From JAEMQF01 sp963791595 (GTDB lineage Bacteria > Pseudomonadota > Gammaproteobacteria > Burkholderiales > Burkholderiaceae_C): 64,000 bases of DNA. The notes under the pieces were generated by a model. That model was not told where the DNA came from. It ran no database searches and saw only the letters and a program-made list of their open reading frames with translations. Positions 35,732-42,918 of this stretch are shown here, piece by piece; the first letter of the stretch is position 1, and each line of letters starts with the position of its first letter. Location of the stretch: the NCBI GenBank assembly GCA_963791595.1, contig CAWBTF010000016.1, forward strand, positions 284,567-348,566, in the 5' to 3' direction. The position numbers were made by a program, and so were the translations under genes.

Positions 35732-36667
35732 ATGACGGCCGCGGCGCAAGCCGCGGCACCTCCGATGCTCGAGAAACTCCAGAACAGTCGCAACGCCCTC
35801 GGGCTGGTGTTCATGCTGCCCGCGGCGGTGCTGCTGCTGCTGTTCCTGACCTATCCGCTCGGCCTGGGCGTGTGGCTCGGCTTCACCGACGCCAAGGTCG
35901 GCCGCCCCGGGCAATGGATCGGCATCGAGAACTACGTGTTCCTCGCCACCGACCAGGTGACGCAGCTCGCGCTGTTCAACACGCTGTTCTACACCACGAT
36001 CGCGAGCATCCTGAAGTTCTTCCTCGGCCTGTGGCTGGCGCTGCTGCTGAACAAGAACATCCGCTTCAAGTCGTTCTTTCGAGCCGTGATCCTGTTGCCA
36101 TACATCGTTCCGACGGCGCTGTCGGCGATCGCGTTCTGGTGGATCTTCGACGCGCAGTTCTCGATCATTTCGTGGGTGCTCATGAAGACCGGCGTGATCG
36201 ACCAGTACATCGACTTCCTCGGCAGCCCGTGGAACGCACGCTTTTCGGTGATCGCCGCCAACGTCTGGCGCGGCGTGCCGTTCGTCGCGATCACGCTGCT
36301 CGCCGGCTTGCAGACGATTTCGCCGTCGTACTACGAAGCCTCAGCGATCGACGGCGCCACGCCCTGGCAGCAGTTCCGCCACGTCACGCTGCCGCTGCTC
36401 ACGCCGATCATCGCGGTGGTGATGACGTTCTCGGTGCTGTTCACGTTCACCGACTTCCAGTTGATCTACGTCATCACGCGCGGCGGCCCGTTGAACGCCA
36501 CGCACCTGATGGCCACGCTGTCGTTCCAGCGCGCGATCTCCGGCGGCGCGCTCGGCGAAGGCGCGGCGATCTCGATCGCGATGGTGCCGTTCCTGCTGGC
36601 GGCGATCATGTTCAGCTACTTCGGGCTGCAGCGCCGCGCCTGGCAACAGGGAGGGGCCGATAAATGA
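35732..36667 (+). CDS. Sugar ABC transporter permease (MalF/UgpA type)
   Basis: A 311-residue inner-membrane permease with six main helices, beginning with FMLPAAVLLLLFLTYPLG. The EAA loop that contacts the ATPase is clear: EASAIDGATPWQQFRHVTLP. Its stop overlaps the start of the second permease gene as ATGA, so the two are produced together and should form the heterodimeric channel of the importer. Confidence 0.94.
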   Translation: MTAAAQAAAPPMLEKLQNSRNALGLVFMLPAAVLLLLFLTYPLGLGVWLGFTDAKVGRPGQWIGIENYVFLATDQVTQLALFNTLFYTTIASILKFFLGLWLALLLNKNIRFKSFFRAVILLPYIVPTALSAIAFWWIFDAQFSIISWVLMKTGVIDQYIDFLGSPWNARFSVIAANVWRGVPFVAITLLAGLQTISPSYYEASAIDGATPWQQFRHVTLPLLTPIIAVVMTFSVLFTFTDFQLIYVITRGGPLNATHLMATLSFQRAISGGALGEGAAISIAMVPFLLAAIMFSYFGLQRRAWQQGGADK

Positions 36668-37554
36668 GCGCTGTGGCAAGCCCGCGCGTCGACAACACCG
36701 ACATGGGCGGCATGGGCTTTCTGGAGTCCACGCCGCGCAAATGGGTCACCGTCTACCTGCCGCTGTTCGGTTTCCTGTTCGTTCTGCTGTTCCCGTTCTA
36801 TTGGATGGGAATCACTTCGTTCAAGCCGAACAACGAATTGCTGTCGCGCGACGGTAACCCGTTCTGGATCATCGAGCCCACGCTCGCCCATGTGAAGAAG
36901 CTGCTGTTCGACACGGCCTACCCGCAGTGGATGTGGAACACGGTGCTGGTGTCGGTGGTGTCGACCTTCTTCTCGCTCGCCGCGTCAGTGCTTGCCGCCT
37001 ACGCGATCGAGCGGCTGCGCTTTTCCGGGGCCAAGCAGACCGGTTTGGCGATCTTTCTGGCGTACCTGGTGCCGCCGTCGATCCTGTTCATTCCGCTGGC
37101 CTCGGTGGTGTTCCAGCTCGGCCTGTTCGACACGCGGCTGGCGCTCATATTGACGTACCCGACGTTCCTGATCCCGTTCTGCACCTGGCTGCTGATGGGG
37201 TATTTCCGCACCATTCCGTTCGAGCTCGAAGAGTGCGCGCTGATCGACGGCGCGACGCGCTGGCAGATCCTCACCAAGATCGTCTTGCCGCTCGCCGTGC
37301 CGGGCTTGATCTCGGCGGGCATCTTCGCGTTCACGCTGTCGTGGAACGAATTCATCTACGCGCTCACGTTCGTCTCGTCGAGCGAGATCAAGACGTTGCC
37401 GGTGGGCGTGGTCACCGAACTCGTGGAAGGCGACGTCTACCACTGGGGTTCGCTGATGGCCGGCGCGCTGTTCGGCTCGCTGCCGGTGGCGTTCATCTAC
37501 TCGTTCTTCGTCGAATACTATGTGTCGGGAATGACCGGTTCGGTCAAGGAATAG
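36664..37554 (+). CDS. Sugar ABC transporter permease (MalG/UgpE type)
   Basis: A 296-residue permease with six helices and the EAA-type loop LEECALIDGATRWQILTKIV. The N-terminal helix LPLFGFLFVLLFPFYWMGI and the final segment FGSLPVAFIYSFFVEYYVSGM match the MalG/UgpE group. It overlaps the first permease by four bases. Seventeen bases downstream begins the LtnD-like dehydrogenase gene, which suggests that import and oxidation are transcribed together. Confidence 0.94.
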   Translation: MSAVASPRVDNTDMGGMGFLESTPRKWVTVYLPLFGFLFVLLFPFYWMGITSFKPNNELLSRDGNPFWIIEPTLAHVKKLLFDTAYPQWMWNTVLVSVVSTFFSLAASVLAAYAIERLRFSGAKQTGLAIFLAYLVPPSILFIPLASVVFQLGLFDTRLALILTYPTFLIPFCTWLLMGYFRTIPFELEECALIDGATRWQILTKIVLPLAVPGLISAGIFAFTLSWNEFIYALTFVSSSEIKTLPVGVVTELVEGDVYHWGSLMAGALFGSLPVAFIYSFFVEYYVSGMTGSVKE

Positions 37555-37571
37555 GCGCGGAAGGAGTCGCG

Positions 37572-39536
37572 ATGCGAGTCGGCATCATCGGTCTGGGCGC
37601 GATGGGCTTGCCCATGGCCGCCAACATCATCAAGGCTGGGCACCAGGTGCGCGGCTTCGACCTGCAGGCGCAAGCGTTGGCCAATCTGGCGGCGGCCGGC
37701 GGCGAAGTGGCCAAGTCGCTGGCCGACGTGGCGCAGGGCGCCGACATCCTGTGGCTGATGGTCGTGAACGGCGACCAGGCCGAGCGCGTGCTGTTCGGCG
37801 ACGCCGACGGTCACGGTGGCGCCGCGCAAGCCTTGCCGCGCGGCGCCCTGGTCGTGGCGGCGTGCACGCAGCCGCCGGCGCAGGCGGCGCGCTTGGCGGC
37901 GCGCCTGGCCGATGCCGGGCTGGCGATGCTGGATGCACCGGTGTCGGGCGGTGTGGTCGGCGCGCGCGAGGGCGCGCTCACCATCATGTGCTCCGGGCCG
38001 AACGCCGAACTCGAGCGTGCGCTGCCCGTCATGCAAGCCACCGCGAAACGCATCTTCCACGTCGGCCTGACGGCGGGCCTGGGTTCCACCGCGAAGATGA
38101 TCAACCAGCTCTTGTGCGGCGTGCACATCGCCGCCGCGGCGGAAGCGATGAACGTCGCAGAGACCGCGGGCCTGTCGCTGCAGACGATGCACGAAATCAT
38201 TTCGGTCTCGGCCGGCAACTCGTGGATGTGGGGCGACCGCGGGCCGAAGATGATGCAGGACGACCCGCCGGTGACGAGCGCGGTCGACATCTTCGTGAAG
38301 GACCTCGGCATCGTGCTCGACCAGGGGCGCCTCGCACGCCAAGCCACGCCGCTGGCCGCCGCCGCGCACCAGATGTTCCTCGCGGCGTCGGGCCAGGGCC
38401 ACGGCAAGGCCGATGACAGCCAGGTGATCCGCGCTTACCGAACTTTGAATGGGACGAAGAAGAAGCGAGTCCCGACCGTCATCCCGGCGAACGCCGGGAT
38501 CCACCGATCGATCTCGGCTCCATGGATCCCGACTTGCGTCGGGATGACGCGCCGGGGACCAACGAGCAAGCAACATGACCCGACCCACCATCGGCTTCAT
38601 CGGCGTCGGCTTGATGGGCCACGGCATGGCGAAGAACATCGTCACCAAGGGCTACCCGCTGGTCGTGATGGGCCACCGCAACCGCGCACCGGTCGAGCAC
38701 CTGGTGTCGCTCGGTGCGCGCGAGGCGAAAACGCCGCGCGAGCTGGCGTTGGCCTGCGACATCTTGCACCTGTGCGTCACCGGCTCGCCGCAGGTCGAAG
38801 CGCTGCTGCGGGGCGCCGATGGCGTGATGGCCAGTGGCAAGCAAGGCTTGATCGTGGTCGATTGTTCGACGTCGAACCCGGTGTCGACTCTTGCTCTCGG
38901 CGAAGAGCTGAAGGCCAAGGGCATGACCCTGGTCGACGCCCCGCTGTCGCGCACGCCGAAAGAGGCCGAAGAAGGGACGCTCGACGCCATGGTCGGCGCC
39001 GACGCCGACACTTATCTGCGCATCGAACCCGTGCTGCGCTGCTGGGCCGGCAATGTGGTGCACCTCGGGCCGCTCGGCCTGGGGCACAAGATGAAGCTCA
39101 TCAACAACTTCGTCGCGATGGGCTACGCAGCGCTGTTCGCCGAGGCGCTGGCGATCGCGCGCAAGGCGGGCTTGACGATCGAGCAGTTCCACGCCGTGGT
39201 CGGGGCGGGGCGCATGCGCAGCGGCTTCTACGACACGTTCATGAAGTGGTCACTGGAAGCCGACCCGAACGCGCACAAGTTCACCATCTCCAACGCGCAC
39301 AAGGACATGCGCTATCTCGCGAGCATGGCCAACGAAGTCGGCGCGGTGAACAACCTGCAGACGCTGGTGAAAAACGCGTTCGCGGCGATGGACGCGGCGG
39401 GCCAGGGCGACAAGTTCGTGCCGATGCTCGCCGACTTCGTGGCGCAGGCGAATGGCTTGCCGCCCGCGGCGCAGGCGGGTTCTTTCAAGCGCCAGGGATG
39501 AACGCCGCGCCCACCCTGGGCAACAGCTACTTGTAG
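37572..39536 (+). CDS. L-threonate dehydrogenase-like oxidoreductase, stop lost to a repeat insertion
   Basis: The first about 295 residues are a complete 3-hydroxyisobutyrate-dehydrogenase-family enzyme: GxGxxG in VGIIGLGAMGLPMA, substrate motif DAPVSGGVVGAREG, catalytic Lys in GSTAKMINQLL and C-terminal GKADDSQVIRAYRTL. In this operon the best guess is LtnD (L-threonate to 2-oxo-tetronate). After about 38460 the frame runs without a stop through a palindromic repeat (38478-38550), giving the repeat peptide VIPANAGIHR, and on through the next gene out of frame to a TAG at 39536. The real enzyme part ends near 38460; a product of 654 residues with a nonsense tail is predicted unless the stop was lost by a sequence error. 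Confidence 0.72.
   Translation: MRVGIIGLGAMGLPMAANIIKAGHQVRGFDLQAQALANLAAAGGEVAKSLADVAQGADILWLMVVNGDQAERVLFGDADGHGGAAQALPRGALVVAACTQPPAQAARLAARLADAGLAMLDAPVSGGVVGAREGALTIMCSGPNAELERALPVMQATAKRIFHVGLTAGLGSTAKMINQLLCGVHIAAAAEAMNVAETAGLSLQTMHEIISVSAGNSWMWGDRGPKMMQDDPPVTSAVDIFVKDLGIVLDQGRLARQATPLAAAAHQMFLAASGQGHGKADDSQVIRAYRTLNGTKKKRVPTVIPANAGIHRSISAPWIPTCVGMTRRGPTSKQHDPTHHRLHRRRLDGPRHGEEHRHQGLPAGRDGPPQPRTGRAPGVARCARGENAARAGVGLRHLAPVRHRLAAGRSAAAGRRWRDGQWQARLDRGRLFDVEPGVDSCSRRRAEGQGHDPGRRPAVAHAERGRRRDARRHGRRRRRHLSAHRTRAALLGRQCGAPRAARPGAQDEAHQQLRRDGLRSAVRRGAGDRAQGGLDDRAVPRRGRGGAHAQRLLRHVHEVVTGSRPERAQVHHLQRAQGHALSREHGQRSRRGEQPADAGEKRVRGDGRGGPGRQVRADARRLRGAGEWLAARGAGGFFQAPGMNAAPTLGNSYL
38478..38550. 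repeat. REPIN-like palindromic repeat pair
   Basis: Two inverted-repeat arms, CGTCATCCC at the left end and GGGATGACG at the right end, flank two hairpins (CCCGGC-gaac-GCCGGG and ATCCCGAC-ttgc-GTCGGGAT), with GGGATCCA and TGGATCCC facing each other inside. This is the form of the widespread REP/REPIN elements of proteobacteria, mobilised by RAYT transposases elsewhere. I saw no second copy in this window. Confidence 0.85.
38575..39501 (+). CDS. NAD(P)-dependent 3-hydroxyacid dehydrogenase (beta-hydroxyacid dehydrogenase family)
   Basis: A 308-residue enzyme paralogous in fold to the preceding one but clearly different in sequence. Motifs: cofactor loop IGFIGVGLMGHGMAKN, DCSTSNP, DAPLSRTPKEAEEG (substrate loop), catalytic Lys in GHKMKLINNFVAMG, and the all-helical C-terminal domain. 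The variant SRTP, replacing the usual SGG, in the substrate loop suggests a different acid substrate from the LtnD-like enzyme. It begins 25 bases after the palindromic repeat. It is wholly inside, but in another frame from, the read-through tail of the upstream gene; codon content leaves no doubt that this frame is the coding one. Confidence 0.92.
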   Translation: MTRPTIGFIGVGLMGHGMAKNIVTKGYPLVVMGHRNRAPVEHLVSLGAREAKTPRELALACDILHLCVTGSPQVEALLRGADGVMASGKQGLIVVDCSTSNPVSTLALGEELKAKGMTLVDAPLSRTPKEAEEGTLDAMVGADADTYLRIEPVLRCWAGNVVHLGPLGLGHKMKLINNFVAMGYAALFAEALAIARKAGLTIEQFHAVVGAGRMRSGFYDTFMKWSLEADPNAHKFTISNAHKDMRYLASMANEVGAVNNLQTLVKNAFAAMDAAGQGDKFVPMLADFVAQANGLPPAAQAGSFKRQG

Positions 39537-40471
39537 GTCCCCGTCGTGCCGACGATTTCGGAATCGTCGTAGTTATTCACGTCGCAACGGCCGGTGCGAA
39601 CTTCCAGCTGCAAGGTCCCACCGGACAATGCGGCCGAGTCGAGCGCAAACTCGAATGACTGGCTCGCGAATTCGCCGGTCACCGGGGAGTCCGCGAGTGC
39701 ATGGCTCTGGGATGCCAGTTCGACGTTCGAGGCCGTGAAACTGCGCAGCGTGACTTGGGCGCCGAAGCACTCCGACACTTCCAGTCCGCGCACCAGCAGG
39801 CTCACATGCAGCCCGCTCTTCGTGGCGTCAACGTAATCGATGCGTTGCGATGCGAGCATAATCACCGGCTGGTCGCTCGGCGGCGTGGGCAACTGCAGCT
39901 TCGAGTTGACGGGGCCGGAGGCGTTGCCGTCGCCGAACCGTTTCAGGACATCGAGCCCGGTGAAGACAAACACTCCAGGCGCCGCCGCATCGAGCAGGAT
40001 CGGACCGGTGACGGGCAATGTGCCGAGGGCATTGGTTGTCGAAACGGCGGTCAGGTCGCCGTCTGCGTCGGTGGCGTAGACGATCACGGTGGGCATGTAA
40101 CCGTCGGCCGTGATCAGCGCCGCGACTTGCGAACTCTTCGGGATCACGTCGGTCGGCGCGGTAATCGAGAAGTTTCCCTGGTCGTCAGTCGTCGTGGTCA
40201 ACGTGATCACCTGGCTCGCCTGACTCGGGTCGACCAGCTGCAACGTCACGGTGACGGGCGTCGCGACGACAGCCACGGTTCCGGCCAGGATCGATTCTCG
40301 AACCGGCGCCGGTGCAGCCGCAACCGGATCGGGTGCGGCAGCGGGAGCGGCGGCAGGTTGCGCGGCAGCCGCCGCGGGTGTCTCGCCGCCACCGCCACCA
40401 CCGCAGGCGCCGAGCGCCGCGGCCGTCAGCAGTGGCAGGGCGACGTGCAGGGAAACGTTGAATCGAGCCAT
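39527..40471 (-). CDS. Uncharacterised lipoprotein
   Basis: 314 residues, family not recognised. Signal LLTAAALGAC with lipobox Cys followed by a run of seven Gly, then a 35-residue Ala/Pro linker, and a beta-rich body. The first body domain (SILAGTVAVVATPVTVTLQL, DDQGNFSITAP) looks like a carboxypeptidase-regulatory/transthyretin-like fold; the C-terminal half has ECFGAQVTLRSF and a late RCDVNNYDD with a possible disulfide. It is probably surface or periplasmic. The ATG at 40471 has an AGAGG site at 6-base spacing, better than the in-frame ATG two codons upstream. It ends 25 bases from the convergent dehydrogenase gene. Confidence 0.78.
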   Translation of the reverse strand: MARFNVSLHVALPLLTAAALGACGGGGGGETPAAAAAQPAAAPAAAPDPVAAAPAPVRESILAGTVAVVATPVTVTLQLVDPSQASQVITLTTTTDDQGNFSITAPTDVIPKSSQVAALITADGYMPTVIVYATDADGDLTAVSTTNALGTLPVTGPILLDAAAPGVFVFTGLDVLKRFGDGNASGPVNSKLQLPTPPSDQPVIMLASQRIDYVDATKSGLHVSLLVRGLEVSECFGAQVTLRSFTASNVELASQSHALADSPVTGEFASQSFEFALDSAALSGGTLQLEVRTGRCDVNNYDDSEIVGTTGTYK

Positions 40472-40628
40472 GGGCATCCTCTTGACATTGCGTGCTGCTA
40501 ACAAAGGGGTGACCAAAGGTATCAAGGGCGCGTGCTGGCTGCCATGTAGAAAAGTCACGACGGCGAGAGCAGGGGGTGCGCAGCCCCGGCTGCTACCATC
40601 GATTCAGATCACCGCATCGAGGCCCGCC

Positions 40629-41285
40629 ATGAAGATCGATTTCGTTTCCGACATCGCCTGCCCCTGGTGCGCGGTCGGCCTGAATTCATTCGAGATCGCG
40701 CTGAAGCGCCTCGGCGATTCGGTGCCCGTCGAATTGCACTTCCAGCCGTTCGAGCTGAACCCGGCGATGCCGCCCGAAGGCGAAGACACGGTGCAGCACC
40801 TGTCTCGCAAATACGGCAGGTCACCGGCCGAGCTCGCGCAGGCGCGCGAGGGCCTGCGCCAGCGCGGCGCCGAAGTCGGCTTCACGTTCGGCGATCGGCC
40901 GCGCATCTGGAACACGTTCAACGCGCACCGTTTGCTGCATTGGGCCGGTTTGGAGGGCAAGCAGCGCGAGCTCAAGCATGCGCTGCTCGTTGCGTACCAC
41001 ACGCAGGCGCAAAACCCCGGCGACACTGAGGTGCTGGTGCGTGTTGCGAGCGAGGTGGGGCTGGACCCCGCGCGCGCCCGCACGATCGTCGAGTCCGACG
41101 AATACGCCGAGCAGGTGCGCGAAGCCGAGCGCCATTGGCAGGACTTGGGAATCCACGCGGTGCCCTCCGTCGTGATCGACGAGCGCCACCTGATCCAGGG
41201 CGGGCAGCCGCCCGAAGTGTTCGAGCAATCCCTGCGTCAACTGTTCGCGCAATCCGCACCGCAGGCCGCGGCTAAAGCTGGCTGA
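40629..41285 (+). CDS. DsbA family oxidoreductase (FrnE-like)
   Basis: A 218-residue cytosolic thioredoxin-fold protein of the FrnE/2-hydroxychromene-2-carboxylate isomerase type. Active site CPWC lies near the N-terminus (DIACPWCAVGLNSFE), the helical insertion carries NTFNAHRLLHWAG, and the cis-Pro loop is GIHAVPSVVIDER. No signal peptide is present, so it acts on cytosolic thiols or small molecules. The start has no competitor nearby. Its last 14 bases overlap the 3' end of the convergent GGDEF-EAL gene. Confidence 0.92.
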   Translation: MKIDFVSDIACPWCAVGLNSFEIALKRLGDSVPVELHFQPFELNPAMPPEGEDTVQHLSRKYGRSPAELAQAREGLRQRGAEVGFTFGDRPRIWNTFNAHRLLHWAGLEGKQRELKHALLVAYHTQAQNPGDTEVLVRVASEVGLDPARARTIVESDEYAEQVREAERHWQDLGIHAVPSVVIDERHLIQGGQPPEVFEQSLRQLFAQSAPQAAAKAG

Positions 41286-42918
41286 GCGCCGGTGCCTGGG
41301 TGGTGGCCCAGCGTGACGCCGGAACGTCCGAGGTTTCTTCGCCCACGGTGCCGCGTTGCGCCAGAAGCGCCTTCAGCTCCTCAGCCCCGACCGGCCGCGA
41401 AAACAGAAAGCCCTGCAGGGAATCGCAGCCCAATCGGCGCAGCGCATTGAACTGCTCGGTTGTCTCCACGCCTTCGGCGGTGACTTTCAGGCCCAGGCCG
41501 TGGCCAAGGTCGATGATGGCGCGGCCGATGGCTGCGTCGCGCTTGTTCAGCGCGATATCGCGCACGAACATGCGATCGATCTTCAAGGCGTGCAGCGCAA
41601 ATGTCTTGAGGTAGGCCAAGGACGAGTACCCCATGCCGAAATCGTCGATGGCCAGGCGCACTCCTGAATTGACCAGTATTCCGATCTTGTTCAGGGTGTC
41701 GGGCGAGGGCTCGAGCAGCAGCCCTTCCGTCACTTCAAGCTGCAACCGGTGCGCCGGGAAACCGGTCTCTCCCAGCACGGTGGCAACGGTCTGCGCGAAG
41801 CGGGCCTCCAGGAATTGACGCGGCGAAACGTTGACTGACAGCACGAGCTGGGGCGCCTGCCCGTTGATCCAGGCCAGGCCCTGCCGGCATGCCTGCCTCA
41901 GCACCCAGGTTCCGACCTCGACAATCAATCCGGTTTGCTCGAGCACCGGAATGAATTCGCCCGGCGAAACCAGGCTGCGGCCCGGCTGCGCCCAGCGGAT
42001 GAGCGCCTCCACAGCCACGATCTGCCGGCCATTCGAATCCATGATCGGCTGATAGACGAGCGCGAACTCGTTGTCCTGCAGCGCGTGCCGCAAGCGCCTC
42101 TCGAGGTCGAGACGCTCTTGATTGTCGACGTGCATCTCGGCCGCGAAAGTCAGGAACCGCGAGCCGCCGGCCGCCTTGGCGGCACGCGTCGCGCCTTCGG
42201 CGCACTTGAGCAGCGCGTCCACGGTGTCGGCATGTTCGCCCTGGATGGCCACACCGATGCTCAACGTCACCGCCATTTCGCTCCCGCCCGCGCTGTGCGG
42301 CGGCACGAATGCGCGCAACAGGTTGCGTGCCATGACCTCCAGCGCGTGAACGTCACCCGTCTGCTCGACCAGTACCGCGAATTGATCGGCACTCAGGCGT
42401 GCGACGACATCGCTGTTGCGCACCATGGAGCGGATGCGCGCGGCAACACTGCACAGCAGTTCATCACCCGCCGGGGGGCCGAGAGAATCGTTGATCAGGC
42501 GAAAGCGATCCACGTCGATCATCAGCAGACCCACCTTGTGTGGCGAATCCCGCGCCAGCTTGATGGCGCGTTCGATCGCGAGTCGAATCCCGTCGCGGTT
42601 GGGCAGATGGGTGAGTGAGTCACGCCGCGTGATGGTGCGGATCTTGTGATCGTTCCTGCGCAGCTCTCGCAGCCGTGGCTCCAGCAGCAGCGCCCAGATC
42701 GCATAGGCGACGCCGCTGCTGAGCAAGCCCAGGACGGCCACGCTCGACCAGTGAAATGCCGGGACATCCGCGCCGGGCCCAGCGAGTGAAACGAGCGCCA
42801 GCGCCAGCGCCCACAGCAGCGGCGGCAGCAGCGCGAAGGTGGCCAGGCCAGCCAGCGTCAGGCGCAGCATGGCCCTGGCCAGCGTCTTGCTGGAAGAGGC
42901 GAGCGAGTCAGGATTCAT
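41272..42918 (-). CDS. Membrane EAL phosphodiesterase with degenerate GGDEF
   Basis: A 548-residue inner-membrane protein, last gene of the giant-protein operon. Two N-terminal helices (TLAGLATFALLPPLLWALAL and SSVAVLGLLSSGVAYAIWALL) lead to a GGDEF domain with the signature replaced by SADQF, so cyclase activity is not expected, then an EAL domain with VEALIRW, VNVSPRQF, the metal site IDDFGMGYSSLAYL (Met where Thr is usual) and TAEGVET. Predicted role: breakdown of c-di-GMP close to the membrane, or binding without hydrolysis if the Met variant weakens it. Its start overlaps the cyclase gene stop by ATGA. This LapD-like layout beside a giant adhesin is suggestive. Confidence 0.93.
   Translation of the reverse strand: MNPDSLASSSKTLARAMLRLTLAGLATFALLPPLLWALALALVSLAGPGADVPAFHWSSVAVLGLLSSGVAYAIWALLLEPRLRELRRNDHKIRTITRRDSLTHLPNRDGIRLAIERAIKLARDSPHKVGLLMIDVDRFRLINDSLGPPAGDELLCSVAARIRSMVRNSDVVARLSADQFAVLVEQTGDVHALEVMARNLLRAFVPPHSAGGSEMAVTLSIGVAIQGEHADTVDALLKCAEGATRAAKAAGGSRFLTFAAEMHVDNQERLDLERRLRHALQDNEFALVYQPIMDSNGRQIVAVEALIRWAQPGRSLVSPGEFIPVLEQTGLIVEVGTWVLRQACRQGLAWINGQAPQLVLSVNVSPRQFLEARFAQTVATVLGETGFPAHRLQLEVTEGLLLEPSPDTLNKIGILVNSGVRLAIDDFGMGYSSLAYLKTFALHALKIDRMFVRDIALNKRDAAIGRAIIDLGHGLGLKVTAEGVETTEQFNALRRLGCDSLQGFLFSRPVGAEELKALLAQRGTVGEETSDVPASRWATTQAPALSQL

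Noticed and set aside
38478..38550. Intrinsic terminator for the ABC/dehydrogenase operon
   Set aside because: It forms two hairpins with mirrored ends and lacks a T run; the REPIN layout explains it better, though it may still affect transcript stability.
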